The notes beneath the pieces were generated by a model. That model had not been told where the DNA came from. It worked only from the letters and a program-made list of their open reading frames with translations, and did not search any database. From contig NZ_PDZH01000041.1 of assembly GCF_002735695.1 (NCBI RefSeq), positions 1 to 36,611 on the forward strand: DNA of 36,611 nt, read 5' to 3'. The stretch is from Chitinimonas sp. BJB300 (GTDB lineage Bacteria; Pseudomonadota; Gammaproteobacteria; Burkholderiales; Chitinimonadaceae). Position 1 is the stretch's first letter; each line of letters begins with the position of its first letter. The position numbers and the translations under genes were made by a program. Positions 1-10,916 of the stretch are shown piece by piece.

Positions 1-69
1 TGCGGTGTTCTGAACCGGGTGTTGCCGATTGCCTACTTCGACCGCCTTGGTGTACCAAGACTCGCCTAA
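1..69 (+). CDS. C-terminal end of an ORF, probably a group II intron-encoded protein
   Basis: Frame 1 is open from the first base to a TAA at 67-69, giving the last 22 residues, ending YFDRLGVPRLA. The stop lies only about 15 nt before an RNA hairpin that looks like group II intron domain V. That is where the reverse transcriptase/maturase ORF in domain IV normally ends. The protein itself is too short to identify, so the call rests on the downstream RNA. It could be the tail of another mobile-element protein. Confidence 0.45.
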   Translation, partial: CGVLNRVLPIAYFDRLGVPRLA

Positions 70-81
70 CCTCAACTTCTC

Positions 82-158
82 GAACCGCCCGGTGCGGACC
101 CGCATGCCGGGTGGTGTGGCAGGGGTCAGCCAGGTAATCTAGCCGCCCCTATGCCGAT
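82..158 (+). ncRNA. 3' end of a group II intron (domains V and VI)
   Basis: Positions 84-92 (ACCGCCCGG) pair with 107-115 (CCGGGTGGT) over 9 bp including one G-U. A 2-nt bulge (TG, 105-106) follows an inner TGCG/CGCA stem at 93-104. This is the size and bulge pattern of domain V. AGGGG (121-125) then pairs with CCCCT (146-150), followed by an unpaired A at 151 and an end at ...CCGAT, as in domain VI with its branch-point A and a terminal AY. The intron would end near 158 and the 3' exon would begin near 159. Most of the intron lies outside the window. Confidence 0.6.
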
Positions 159-309
159 TTCTGGCGTGTTTTTTGGGTTGAGATCATGACGAATATCGGA
201 TCGCCGGCGCTTTTTTATGCCAAATGAATCAAAAGATATGAAGCGGTTTGAGTGGCACTTATGGACCGCTCCGAAAGCCTTTACGCGCTACAAAGTGTTG
301 AGCAGGTAC

Positions 310-702
310 CTAGATGTCGTCCTTCCCCGTTGACGTGACGCGCGGTTGTAGCTCGCAGCGTTTGGCTTGGCAGCGTACCGCCGGCTTGGGGAGGATTGAG
401 CAGGTCGACATCTCACCTCGGGCGGTGACTTCCGCTTGGCGTGCTGTGTGATGTTGTTCGGCCAGGGACTTGATCGTTGCTTCATCGCCATCTCGGCTGG
501 ACCAGGGCAGGTAGCTTTCCGGCCCACCGCACGCGCGTGCGCCCACACCGATTACGTGGCAATCGTCATTGGTCTCGCAACTTGCAGCGCCAATGGCGGT
601 TTGCAGTGCCTGCAGCGTATTTGCGACGTCGATTCTGGTTGCAGCGGCAGCAGGGAGGCTAAAGGCGAGGGTGAGCGCCAGACAGCGTAGGGCAGGGGGC
701 AT
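310..702 (-). CDS. Small secreted Cys-containing protein, unknown function
   Basis: The ORF is open further upstream, but the ATG at 702 is preceded by a GGAG ribosome-binding site about 8 nt away and starts a clear signal peptide (MPPALRCLALTLAFSLPAAAA, cleavage after Ala), so 702 is chosen. The mature part is about 110 residues with paired cysteines: CETNDDC, ACGGP and, near the end, STC, RC and KRC. This suggests a disulfide-stabilised periplasmic or exported protein. The ACGGP-x-SYLPWS stretch recalls small conserved hypothetical proteins of proteobacteria, but no function can be given. It is transcribed divergently from nrdA, 615 bp away. Confidence 0.72.
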   Translation of the reverse strand: MPPALRCLALTLAFSLPAAAATRIDVANTLQALQTAIGAASCETNDDCHVIGVGARACGGPESYLPWSSRDGDEATIKSLAEQHHTARQAEVTARGEMSTCSILPKPAVRCQAKRCELQPRVTSTGKDDI

Positions 703-812
703 GGTGACTCCGTAAGTGAATATGAGCATTGAGCAGGCCATCATCGGCCAGTGGGCGGGTCGCAGCAAGTGGGAGATATTGGTTATCCGTTTTATGCGCC
801 AAGTCCACTTCT

Positions 813-840
813 CTACATATTGTCCACCGATTTATCCACA
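813..840 (+). promoter_or_regulatory. Upstream copy of the nrdA control motif: NrdR-box core plus DnaA box
   Basis: CTACATATTG (813-822) is identical to the core of the NrdR box at 1009-1018, and a perfect DnaA box TTATCCACA follows at 832-840. The same pair of motifs, in the same order, occurs again nearer nrdA (1009-1018 and 1045-1053). No second NrdR core lies 31-32 bp away, so this copy may be a remnant or a weaker site. The ACA/TGT flanks of the full NrdR consensus are missing here. Confidence 0.5.
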
Positions 841-954
841 AGCTGCGGGTAACGGGTTACGAGTGGTTTTGGGTGATTTTTCCGTTTGATTTTGGGCAGG
901 GCAACCGGCCCGTCTTTTGATAGCCAGCATCTACGTTAGTTGAGCAGTTCAAAT

Positions 955-983
955 TTGCCAGAGAAGGCATCAACTACTACACT
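955..983 (+). promoter_or_regulatory. Probable sigma70 promoter of nrdA
   Basis: TTGCCA (955-960) and TACACT (978-983) are separated by 17 bp and resemble -35 and -10 hexamers. Transcription would start near 990, leaving a leader of about 330 nt before the nrdA ATG at 1318. The -10 lies inside NrdR box 1, the usual arrangement for repression by NrdR. Confidence 0.5.
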
Positions 984-989
984 TAGTAG
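974..989 (+). promoter_or_regulatory. NrdR box 1
   Basis: CTACTACACTTAGTAG sits within a perfect inverted repeat, ACTACTA (973-979) and TAGTAGT (984-990) around 4 nt. Its centre CTACACTTAG fits the palindromic NrdR core CwAtATaTwG at 7 of 10 positions. It overlaps the putative -10. Box 2 lies 32 bp downstream, about three helical turns, which is the spacing known for paired NrdR boxes. Confidence 0.75.
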
Positions 990-1005
990 TAAGTACGGTT
1001 AAAAA

Positions 1006-1021
1006 ACACTACATATTGTGT
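1006..1021 (+). promoter_or_regulatory. NrdR box 2
   Basis: ACACTACATATTGTGT matches the published consensus acaCwAtATaTwGtgt at 15 of 16 positions. Together with box 1, 32 bp upstream, it forms the tandem operator bound by NrdR, the zinc-ribbon/ATP-cone repressor of ribonucleotide reductase genes. No nrdR gene is in the window. Confidence 0.88.
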
Positions 1022-1053
1022 TTTTCCACATTTTATACACCGAATTATCCACA
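1022..1053 (+). promoter_or_regulatory. Cluster of DnaA boxes upstream of nrdA
   Basis: TTTTCCACA (1022-1030) fits TTWTNCACA, TTATACACC (1033-1041) fits at 8 of 9, and TTATCCACA (1045-1053) is the perfect high-affinity DnaA box. All are on the + strand, directly after NrdR box 2. DnaA control of nrdAB is established in E. coli, where DnaA boxes lie at the nrdA promoter, so replication-linked regulation is a reasonable inference here. An origin of replication is not indicated, because there is no dnaA/dnaN and no long AT-rich stretch. Confidence 0.65.
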
Positions 1054-1158
1054 CCCCGTTGCGGGTCTGCCGCGATGTGACTTTAAGTGTGTGCATACCG
1101 AGTTTTGGTGCGGTGGTCTGCCGGCATCCATCACCCAGCCTGAACAGGCAGCTACTCA

Positions 1159-1250
1159 GAACCTGTTCAAATAGTCTGGAGCGGATGAGGGCTTTCGAGC
1201 AGTACTTGAGCCCTTGATAAGGAACGCGCAGTAAGACATTGAACAGGCTT
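1159..1250 (+). repeat. Short family A palindromic element (A1) in the nrdA leader
   Basis: It begins GAACCTGTTCAAATAGTCT and ends AGACATTGAACAGGCTT, nearly complementary arms. Read on the minus strand, its interior (TTACTGCGCG, GGGCTCA, CTGCTCGAAAGC) matches the family A copies at 11458 and 14860, but the centre is missing, so the copy is only 92 bp. It lies between the NrdR/DnaA sites and the nrdA ribosome-binding site and would form a hairpin in the leader RNA. Confidence 0.7.
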
Positions 1251-1317
1251 AGCAGCCTTGGCATCAGCATCGTACGGCCAAGGCTTATCAATCAACATTC
1301 AAAGGAGCCCTCCTTAC

Positions 1318-4227
<2,910 letters not shown>

Positions 4228-4481
4228 CACCGATACCAGCGAGTTGGCTGCGAGGGAAAGCGATGCAGCCATCATTCTCGATGGGCTTGTACCGGGTGGC
4301 GAGGCAGCTGCCATAGATAGTAGTGCCGAGCCTGCCCGCGCGGTTGAGATCGATAAGGTTGTAGCGAAGCTGCTTGAGCCAACCAGTAGGACACCCAAAG
4401 CACCGGGGCGGTTGCGGGCTTGGCGAACATCGTGGCCCAAGTGGTAGTGCAGCGTTGAGTTCAGTAGACGTAGCAATGAGA

Positions 4482-4512
4482 AAGCCCGCGATGTTGCGAG
4501 CATCGCGGGCTT
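4482..4512. terminator. Strong hairpin between nrdA and nrdB
   Basis: AAGCCCGCGATG (4482-4493) and CATCGCGGGCTT (4501-4512) form a perfect 12-bp stem with a 7-nt loop. No run of T follows on the + strand, so a classic rho-independent terminator for nrdA is uncertain; read on the minus strand it is followed by TCTCATT. It may attenuate readthrough into nrdB or protect an nrdA mRNA end. Confidence 0.5.
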
Positions 4513-4609
4513 GATCTGAAAGGCATGGTGGTAAGGGAGTCCCTCTGCCGCCATCTGTGTACTTTCCAGATTTTAGCGGCTTTGCCGCGTATGTTTTGAG
4601 CGAGAGTCC

Positions 4610-4820
4610 GTCTCGCGCCCGTCTTACTTTCTTTGCTTCGCCAAAGAAAGTAAGCAAAGAAAGGCGAGCCCGACGGTGTCGCCGGCCTACGGCTGGTGCC
4701 CTGCGCTTCTCGACTGTCGCGGCCTGGGCCGAAACTCGCCCACTTGGTGGGCTCAAACAGGCGGCCCCGGACTGCTCCGCGTCAGTCTGTGATGCTCGGC
4801 GACGCCAACGGACATAGGGT
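4610..4820. repeat. Dispersed repeat with long hairpin between nrdA and nrdB
   Basis: CTTACTTTCTTTG (4623-4635) and CAAAGAAAGTAAG (4642-4654) make a perfect 13-bp stem around CTTCGC. GCAAAGAAAGGCG and GC-rich sequence follow, including AACTCGCCCA and CTCAAACAGGCGGCCCC. I recognise this hairpin plus GC-rich tail as a kind of intergenic repeat widespread in beta- and gammaproteobacteria. The boundaries are approximate. ORFs here on either strand look like chance reading frames. Confidence 0.6.
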
Positions 4821-4905
4821 GCGCTGTAGAAAAATGTGCGATGCCCCGATGTGTGGCTGATCGATATGCGAAATTGAAGAACTAAGTAATATTCAGGAGA
4901 AAAAA

Positions 4906-6015
4906 ATGCTGTCTTGGGAAGAAACCTCTGCTGCACAAACCGCAGCCAAGCCGGCTACTAACCCACAGGCCCCTTCCAGTGGGCAAGCCAGCCCCACCGG
5001 TCGCGTCAGCGCCGTGGACAAGCGCATCATCAATGGTGGTACCGACGTCAACCAGTTGGTCCCCTTCAAATACAAATGGGCTTGGGAGAAATACCTCGCT
5101 ACCTGCGCCAACCACTGGATGCCGCAGGAAATCAACATGCAGCGCGATATCGAGCTGTGGAAGAACCCCAACGGCCTGAGCGAAGACGAGCGCCGTCTGG
5201 TCAAGCGCAACCTGGGCTTCTTTGTCACGGCCGACAGCTTGGCGGCCAACAACATCGTGCTGGGCACCTATCGCCACATCACTGCGCCCGAATGCCGCCA
5301 GTTCCTGCTACGTCAGGCTTTCGAAGAAGCCATCCATACCCACGCCTACCAATACATCGTGGAAAGCCTGGGTTTGGATGAGGCCGAAATCTTCAACGCC
5401 TATCACGAGATCAAGTCCATTCGTGACAAGGACGACTTCCTGATCCCGTTTATTGACGCGTTGACTAACCCCACCTTCAAGACGGGCACCCCCGAGACCG
5501 ACCAGCAACTGCTGAAGTCGCTTATCGTGTTCGCCTGCATCATGGAAGGCATGTTCTTCTACGTCGGCTTCGTGCAAATCCTGGCGCTGGGCCGCCAGAA
5601 CAAGATGACCGGTGCCGCCGAGCAGTACCAGTACATCCTGCGCGATGAGTCGATGCACTGTAACTTCGGCATCGACCTCATCAACACCGTGAAGATGGAA
5701 AACCCACATCTGTGGACCGACGCCTTCAAGGCCGAGCTGACCGGCTTGTTCCAAAAAGCGGTGGATCTGGAATACGCCTACGCTGAAGACACCATGCCAC
5801 GAGGTGTGCTGGGCCTGAATTCCGGCATGTTCAAGGACTACCTGCGCTTCATCTGCAACCGCCGTATGCAGCAGATTGGGCTAGAACCGATGTTCCCTGG
5901 TGCAACCAATCCGTTCCCGTGGATGAGTGAGATGATCGACTTGAAGAAAGAGAAAAATTTCTTCGAGACACGGGTGATTGAATATCAGAGTGGTGGCGCG
6001 TTGAGCTGGGACTGA
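4906..6015 (+). CDS. nrdB: Ribonucleoside-diphosphate reductase beta subunit (class I)
   Basis: This is the radical-generating small subunit, 369 residues; the ATG is preceded by AGGAGA (4895-4900). Metal ligands are in place: D110 (FFVTADSL), E141 and H144 (EEAIHTH), E213 (IMEG), E247 and H250 (DESMH). The radical tyrosine is Y122 in [10 protein letters not shown]. From memory the overall sequence resembles the Chlamydia trachomatis R2 clade (KYKWAWE near the start; NPFPWMSE and [12 protein letters not shown] at the end). In chlamydial class Ic proteins the tyrosine is Phe and the Asp ligand is Glu; here both are canonical, so a di-iron or Tyr-radical enzyme is expected. MLSWEE at the start also resembles Pseudomonas NrdB. 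It lies 678 bp after nrdA and has a strong terminator behind it. Confidence 0.97.
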   Translation: MLSWEETSAAQTAAKPATNPQAPSSGQASPTGRVSAVDKRIINGGTDVNQLVPFKYKWAWEKYLATCANHWMPQEINMQRDIELWKNPNGLSEDERRLVKRNLGFFVTADSLAANNIVLGTYRHITAPECRQFLLRQAFEEAIHTHAYQYIVESLGLDEAEIFNAYHEIKSIRDKDDFLIPFIDALTNPTFKTGTPETDQQLLKSLIVFACIMEGMFFYVGFVQILALGRQNKMTGAAEQYQYILRDESMHCNFGIDLINTVKMENPHLWTDAFKAELTGLFQKAVDLEYAYAEDTMPRGVLGLNSGMFKDYLRFICNRRMQQIGLEPMFPGATNPFPWMSEMIDLKKEKNFFETRVIEYQSGGALSWD

Positions 6016-6056
6016 TAAATAAGGCCGCGTCGAGCGACACATAATTTTTCACGGCA

Positions 6057-6093
6057 CAAGACAAAGCCCCGCATTTTGCGGGGCTTTGTCTTG
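6057..6093. terminator. Rho-independent terminator after nrdB
   Basis: CAAGACAAAGCCCCGCA (6057-6073) pairs perfectly over 17 bp with 6077-6093 around a TTT loop; the descending arm contains GGGGCTTTGTCTT. It lies 41 bp after the nrdB stop and should end the nrdB transcript. Confidence 0.88.
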
Positions 6094-6192
6094 GAATCAC
6101 GCTTTACATGGAGCACTTGCATTACACCCCTCAGTTGTAAAGTTATTGCCTGGCTCAACCCAAGATATATGCTCTTCTCTTAACTACAGTCT

Positions 6193-6301
6193 GGTGCAAA
6201 GCAACGTAGCCGTTTGGTGTCTCCCCTTCCGGGGAGGGTGAGAGGAGCGAGCAGCACATAAGCCCTGATCATGGCTGCGCAGTAAGATTGTGGACAGGTT
6301 A
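6193..6301 (-). repeat. Truncated family A element (A2) abutting the astacin stop codon
   Basis: On the minus strand it starts TAACCTGTCCACAATCT directly after the TGA stop of the astacin gene and continues TTACTGCGCAGCC, CAGGGCTTATGTGCTGCTCG. It also carries the extra module with paired CCCC/GGGG and a TTGCTTTGCACC stretch seen in the long copy at 14860. The far arm is missing. It would form the 3' untranslated hairpin of the protease gene. Confidence 0.7.
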
Positions 6302-7921
6302 TCAATACCAAACCCATTGTTGCCATGGCACTGATTTATTTTGTGCAGGAAACAGCCCTACACCGTTATTGTTGGTGACCGATAAAGCGGAACGAGGGTG
6401 TGAAGTATTGATCAATTTACCGGCCTCATAGCGCCATTCAGCAACAGCAGGTGGATTGTCTGTGCCACACTGCTGTGAAGTATTAACACTGGCAAGACCA
6501 ACCTCTTTACCGGTGAAGAGGTCCTTCAGGGAAAGACAATGTGCCGCAGCCACATTGATAAGACGGCCGTTGGCTTCTTGCCGCCACAACTGCAAAGGTT
6601 GATCCGCATCACAAGGGGCAAGCCCTACAGACATCTCTTTATCCCACGCTGAAATCTTGTAGGCCTCATCTATTGCCACGGGCTCAGTCTGCTGTTTGCT
6701 GCTGGCAAGCCGTTTTGCTTCCAGACACATCTTTTGCTCACTGCCTTCCGGCTTCCATAATGAAACCAATTGGCGGAATGACCGTGCCACACATGCTGGT
6801 TTGACAACGCTGACACGGAAGACCGCCATGCCGGTTTTACCATCGACGGTACGGAAATGGAAAAAAATTCGATTGGGTCTTGTATCTGTTTTTGCATCGT
6901 AATGGGTCAACGCGCCAGGTTGTGCCTGAACCTTGATCGTGTAAGCATTATCGGCCTGACGGACCGCGCTTGCCGTAATCAAGTGGTTCTCACTTTCAAC
7001 GCGTGGGGCGTCAGTGATTGGGGCATCGGATAGCACCTTCAACTCGACTTCACCGGCATTGTTCTCTGCCAGTACCAACTCGTATTTGCTCAGTACTACA
7101 CGCAACTTATTGTCCGTGGGAATTGGCACAGTATTCATGGGAGCGCCGCCATACAGCGCCTCAAGCCCCGCAATATCGCCTGCAGAGAGGGTGTTGCGCG
7201 GGAATGCGCGCATGGTGGCAGTTGGGTTGCGTAAGGCTAAGCCCTGCTCGGCTTCGTAATGCATTACTGAGTCCAGATCGTAAGGACCTATATCCAGTAT
7301 GTTTTTGTGATCATTTCCGAGATTACGAGCAAGGGTGGCATTTACAGGGTCGCAAACATCCTTGAATGGACTGTCCTCAACGTCTCGGGTAACGGTTACG
7401 TATTGGTCACGGTCCGAGCGTTGGTGTTCATGGCCAAAGCCGACGGCATGCATTAGCTCATGCAAGACCGTATCGATGGTCTGGCAACTTGGGGTGAGTA
7501 CGAGCTCCTGGGGCCCGCCTGCTCTGCCCATCCATGCATGACACATCGGTTCACCATAGTAACCGGGTGGGTATTCGGCCTCCCCATCAGAAGGCCCACC
7601 GAGTAGATAGATATAGTCCGACTCGTTTGTCCGCTCCACAAACCGTACTGCACTGTTTTCAGCAATATGTCTGGCTGCCTCTAAAAACAGGGCACGGACT
7701 TTGGGTGAGGCATTGGTCAATACATAAGGAATCGTACGGTTGGGCCACCGATTTAACTTAGTTGATGTCACGGCACGTTTACCGCGCTTTAGATGGGTTA
7801 CAGCTTTTTCATTACTCGTATTGGGGCTAGCAAAGGGAGTTGGCAATTCAGCTGCATGTACTGCACCTGCCATTAGCAAGGGCAGGAAAACGTCTATTTT
7901 CTTCTTAAAAAACGGGGGCAT
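6302..7921 (-). CDS. Secreted astacin-family (M12A) zinc metalloprotease with C-terminal ricin-type lectin domain
   Basis: The 539-residue precursor starts with a signal peptide (about 1-23, ending GAVHA). The catalytic domain (about 54-257) carries the zinc site HELMHAVGFGHE (H154, E155, H158, H164) and the Met-turn SVMHY (218-222), the astacin signature. Residues about 265-380 look like a beta-rich linker domain. The last 145 residues resemble a ricin B beta-trefoil, with cysteines, repeated L-x-L-W/Q-x-W patterns (LQLWRQ) and the ending WQQWVWY. The enzyme is probably exported and binds carbohydrate. The ribosome-binding site is weak (GGATAAG). A family A repeat follows the stop directly. 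A remnant of a related gene lies at 17511-17615. Confidence 0.9.
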   Translation of the reverse strand: MPPFFKKKIDVFLPLLMAGAVHAAELPTPFASPNTSNEKAVTHLKRGKRAVTSTKLNRWPNRTIPYVLTNASPKVRALFLEAARHIAENSAVRFVERTNESDYIYLLGGPSDGEAEYPPGYYGEPMCHAWMGRAGGPQELVLTPSCQTIDTVLHELMHAVGFGHEHQRSDRDQYVTVTRDVEDSPFKDVCDPVNATLARNLGNDHKNILDIGPYDLDSVMHYEAEQGLALRNPTATMRAFPRNTLSAGDIAGLEALYGGAPMNTVPIPTDNKLRVVLSKYELVLAENNAGEVELKVLSDAPITDAPRVESENHLITASAVRQADNAYTIKVQAQPGALTHYDAKTDTRPNRIFFHFRTVDGKTGMAVFRVSVVKPACVARSFRQLVSLWKPEGSEQKMCLEAKRLASSKQQTEPVAIDEAYKISAWDKEMSVGLAPCDADQPLQLWRQEANGRLINVAAAHCLSLKDLFTGKEVGLASVNTSQQCGTDNPPAVAEWRYEAGKLINTSHPRSALSVTNNNGVGLFPAQNKSVPWQQWVWY

Positions 7922-8039
7922 TACTTATCCTATTTCAACAAAAACGGTCCGCCGTGCTTATCAACTGCTGCACGGGTATTTCAGGGAAGACCTAGATCGA
8001 TGGCGTTACAACTAGTTCCCTGAAAACCCGTTCGCGGAA

Positions 8040-8144
8040 ATCAGGACTTATGAGCTGCTCGAAATCCTCATGTACCCAAAGTACATTCCGGTTTCTGCGC
8101 TGCGTCCTGCTGACAGTTGCTCGCGACAGATCGTAAACAGGCTC
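8040..8144 (+). repeat. Family A element (A3), left arm degraded
   Basis: CTCATGTACCCAAAGTACATTCCGG gives the central family A palindrome (GTAC/GTAC). The sequence then follows the family through CCTGCTGACAG to the right end ACAGATCGTAAACAGGCTC, followed by TAA. The left terminus is not clearly preserved. It lies in the 441-bp gap between the GH3 gene (3' side) and the protease gene (5' side). I see no gene in the rest of that gap. Confidence 0.65.
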
Positions 8145-8362
8145 TAAGAAGCGATTGAAACTTGTTGCGTTAGAATGTGCGCTGACGAGTTAATTGCTTT
8201 GGCAATGCAATGGTTAGCCTCAGTAATTGCCTGCGTCAGGCTAGTTTGGCAAGTTGGTTATCGATTGAGTCCCGCACAATTTCTTGTTCCCGGGCAATTC
8301 CTGGTGGTAAATGGGCATGCCGATGACCGTGTCGCCGACGCGCAGCAGACATCGAGCAGGTT

Positions 8363-10447
8363 CTAATACGGCAAACCAAATCCATGCGGATAGCGTAGCG
8401 GGCCCGATGTTCCATCGGGGTTCTGCGCATAGATGGCAACAGGCAATTTGCCCACCGGGCTCTTCAAGCCCAGCATGGCGTCAACGGCGGCTGGCATTGA
8501 CGGGCCGCGCCATCCTCCCTCGTACCCATAGTAGGAATAGGTGGCCAAAGTGGCATCGGCGACATCATCGTAATTCACTACGTCATACGGGGCGCGCAGT
8601 GTTATATGGATAACCTTTTTCCCCACTGTTTTTGCATACTCCATGGCGTAACGAATTTGTTGCGCTTCACTTGTTACCCCCGCTTGCGATTTGAGTAGGA
8701 AGCTCGCGGAACTGGGTTGTTCGTCTTCAGTGTTGAAAACAAGTGAGCCTTCGATGTTGCTTGTTACCGGTAGCTGACGCATCGAGTAGGGTTGCGAGAG
8801 CGGAATGGGCCTGTCTGGGTCGCCATTGCGTTCGACCGGTGTAACGCTGGTCGATAGCGTACCAAATATGACGATATCGGCATTATCAATGGCCTTCCGC
8901 TGATCTAGCCACGTCATATTGCTCCGCTTGGCCCCGGTTACGAGTGGGTATCCAAGCTCGACAAAGCGCCGTCGCATCGCTTCGGCTTGTTCACCCCACG
9001 GTGTCAGAATGAAAATCTTTTTGCCTTGCGCCTGTAGCGGCAAGACACCCCCAGCGTTGCGGATGAGTGTGATGGACTTCTGCGTAATATCTTGCTCGAT
9101 TGCCCGATGGACCGGGCTGCCGATCAATGCACGATCTGGCGCCGGCTTGCTTGGGCCATTCGGCATAATGCCATTGCGTAGTTTCATCTCTACGATCCGT
9201 GCCACAGAACGATTGAACTCTTCCCGATTGATCACGCCTGAGTCGACCGCTGCCGTTACTTGATCAATCAATGCCGTGAGGCGCGTCACATCCGCTGCCA
9301 CGCGGAATTCGACGGGCATCAGGGCGATATCGACATTTGCCTGGAAGACCTTGATCACCGCATCCCCTTGTTCAAAGAAATTGGCAATTCCCTTCATGTC
9401 CAGCGCGTCGGTGATCGTTACGCCCCGATAACCCAACTCGCCACGCAAAATATCGTGTTGAATCTTCCTGGACATGGTCGCGGGCACCACCATACGTTCG
9501 CCGGTTCGCGTCACGAATTGTGTATCGTCAAGTGCGGGATACTGAATGTGCGCGGTCATGATCATGCCGGGAGCCTGTCCTGACTGTATGGCTTGCCGAT
9601 ACGGCGCGAGATCAATGGCGTAGGCCTCGGCGCGCGTCTTGTTGACGATGGGCAAACCATAGTGAGAATCCGTAGCTGTATCGCCATGACCTGGGAAGTG
9701 TTTGAACGTACCAATCACGCCTTGGCTTGCCATCCCTTGCACCGTGCGATACCCCAATAAGCTGATGGTCGCAGGATCGTCACCATATGCACGGACGTTG
9801 ATGACGGGATTGAGAGGATTGCTATTGACGTCCACATCCGGCGCGAAGTTCAGGTTGAAACCGACAGCTGCAATTTCTGTTGCGAGTACACGGCCTTGAT
9901 CGTAGGCAAGCTGATCATTTTTTGTCGCTTCATAGGCAGCGCCAAGCGCCATATTGCCGGGAAACGTAGTCGCTACAACACGCGGCAAACGGAATACATT
10001 GCCGCCTTCTTCGTCTGTCCCTATCAATAAACCTACCTGAGTGCTGGAGGAGACAGTACTTCTGAGTTGGGCGGTGAGGCGTATTGTCTGTTCTATGTCG
10101 ACAAGGTTGTTCGAGAACAAGATGACGCCGCCAATCCTGCTTTCGCGCAGTGCATTGCTGACGGCTTCGGGCAAATCGGTCATTCCGTTGGTGCAGCCGG
10201 GCTGATCAACTGAGCACCAATATCGAAACGCCATCATGATTTTCTGACCCACTTTTTCACGGGTCGACATCCGTTCGACGATGCGGTTTGCTTTTTCTGT
10301 CACTGGGTCTGTGCTATTACCCCCACATCCGCTTAATAAGGCTACGGAGATCAAGCCTAGAGATAAAGGCAGGCACCTGAATGCCCTGTTTTGAGGCACC
10401 GTCGTTTTGCTTGCGGTGGGAATAGTCATGTCTAGATTGACTGTCAT
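8363..10447 (-). CDS. Glycoside hydrolase family 3 lipoprotein, probable beta-N-acetylhexosaminidase
   Basis: The 694-residue protein has a lipobox LLSGC (lipidated C41), which predicts attachment to the outer or inner membrane. The GH3 barrel follows. KHFPGHGDTATDSH (249-262) is the NagZ-type loop with the Asp-His acid/base dyad (D260, H262). The nucleophile is D347 in GVTITDALDM. MTAHI (298-301) and GTDEEGG (143-149) also fit. The second half (about 440-694) is the alpha/beta sandwich domain found in two-domain GH3 enzymes. By family it would release terminal GlcNAc from peptidoglycan fragments or chitin oligosaccharides. The start at 10447 is preceded by GGGGG; a second Met six codons later has no ribosome-binding site. 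Confidence 0.9.
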   Translation of the reverse strand: MTVNLDMTIPTASKTTVPQNRAFRCLPLSLGLISVALLSGCGGNSTDPVTEKANRIVERMSTREKVGQKIMMAFRYWCSVDQPGCTNGMTDLPEAVSNALRESRIGGVILFSNNLVDIEQTIRLTAQLRSTVSSSTQVGLLIGTDEEGGNVFRLPRVVATTFPGNMALGAAYEATKNDQLAYDQGRVLATEIAAVGFNLNFAPDVDVNSNPLNPVINVRAYGDDPATISLLGYRTVQGMASQGVIGTFKHFPGHGDTATDSHYGLPIVNKTRAEAYAIDLAPYRQAIQSGQAPGMIMTAHIQYPALDDTQFVTRTGERMVVPATMSRKIQHDILRGELGYRGVTITDALDMKGIANFFEQGDAVIKVFQANVDIALMPVEFRVAADVTRLTALIDQVTAAVDSGVINREEFNRSVARIVEMKLRNGIMPNGPSKPAPDRALIGSPVHRAIEQDITQKSITLIRNAGGVLPLQAQGKKIFILTPWGEQAEAMRRRFVELGYPLVTGAKRSNMTWLDQRKAIDNADIVIFGTLSTSVTPVERNGDPDRPIPLSQPYSMRQLPVTSNIEGSLVFNTEDEQPSSASFLLKSQAGVTSEAQQIRYAMEYAKTVGKKVIHITLRAPYDVVNYDDVADATLATYSYYGYEGGWRGPSMPAAVDAMLGLKSPVGKLPVAIYAQNPDGTSGPLRYPHGFGLPY

Positions 10448-10699
10448 TTGAGGATACCCCCTATGAAAAAGATGGGTTGACGGAAGTCGCTATCTCCAAC
10501 CAAATGAGCGCCTGTTCAACGATTTACTGCTCGTCCATCTTCTGGGGCTTATAGGCTGTTCGAGTTACAACGACTGCGAGATCACTACGTGTGTTCCATC
10601 GCAATCTGTGCATGGGGAAAGTAAAAAGTTCAGCAACGCGTGCTTTTGCCAGTTTGGTAAATAGGCAGCGCAAACCCAGGTGGATAGCCGCATCCCAGG

Positions 10700-10824
10700 T
10701 TTTGCACCTAGGGCAAGATAGGCAAAAACAGTCGAGGAAGCGGCGTTTACGCGTGGTGAATGCGCATTCCGAGGGTGTTTTCAACGCCATATTGCCGACG
10801 CACTAGCAGACTTTAGACAGGTTC
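10700..10824 (+). repeat. Family B element (B0), left end lost
   Basis: From about 10710 the sequence follows family B: GGGCAAGATAGGCAAAAACAG, GAGGAAGCGGCGTTTAC, CATTCCGAGGGTGTTTTCAACGCC and the right arm AGACTTTAGACAGGTTC, followed by TAA. The matching left arm is absent. Between the GH3 start and about 10700 I see no gene. Confidence 0.7.
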
Positions 10825-10916
10825 TAACAGCCATATCTCCATTAGGACAGGTATATGGCAGGTTACGTCCCAGGCAGCGCCCACCAGGGTTCGCTGCCTA
10901 CTGACCTTGAACGTAC

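Noticed and set aside
832-1053. Replication origin, suggested by several DnaA boxes
   Set aside because: No dnaA, dnaN or other origin-linked gene and no clear AT-rich unwinding element; DnaA boxes at nrdA promoters are known regulators.
4906-6015. NrdB as a class Ic (Mn/Fe, Tyr-less) subunit
   Set aside because: The radical tyrosine (Y122) and Asp ligand (D110) are both present, unlike the chlamydial enzyme.
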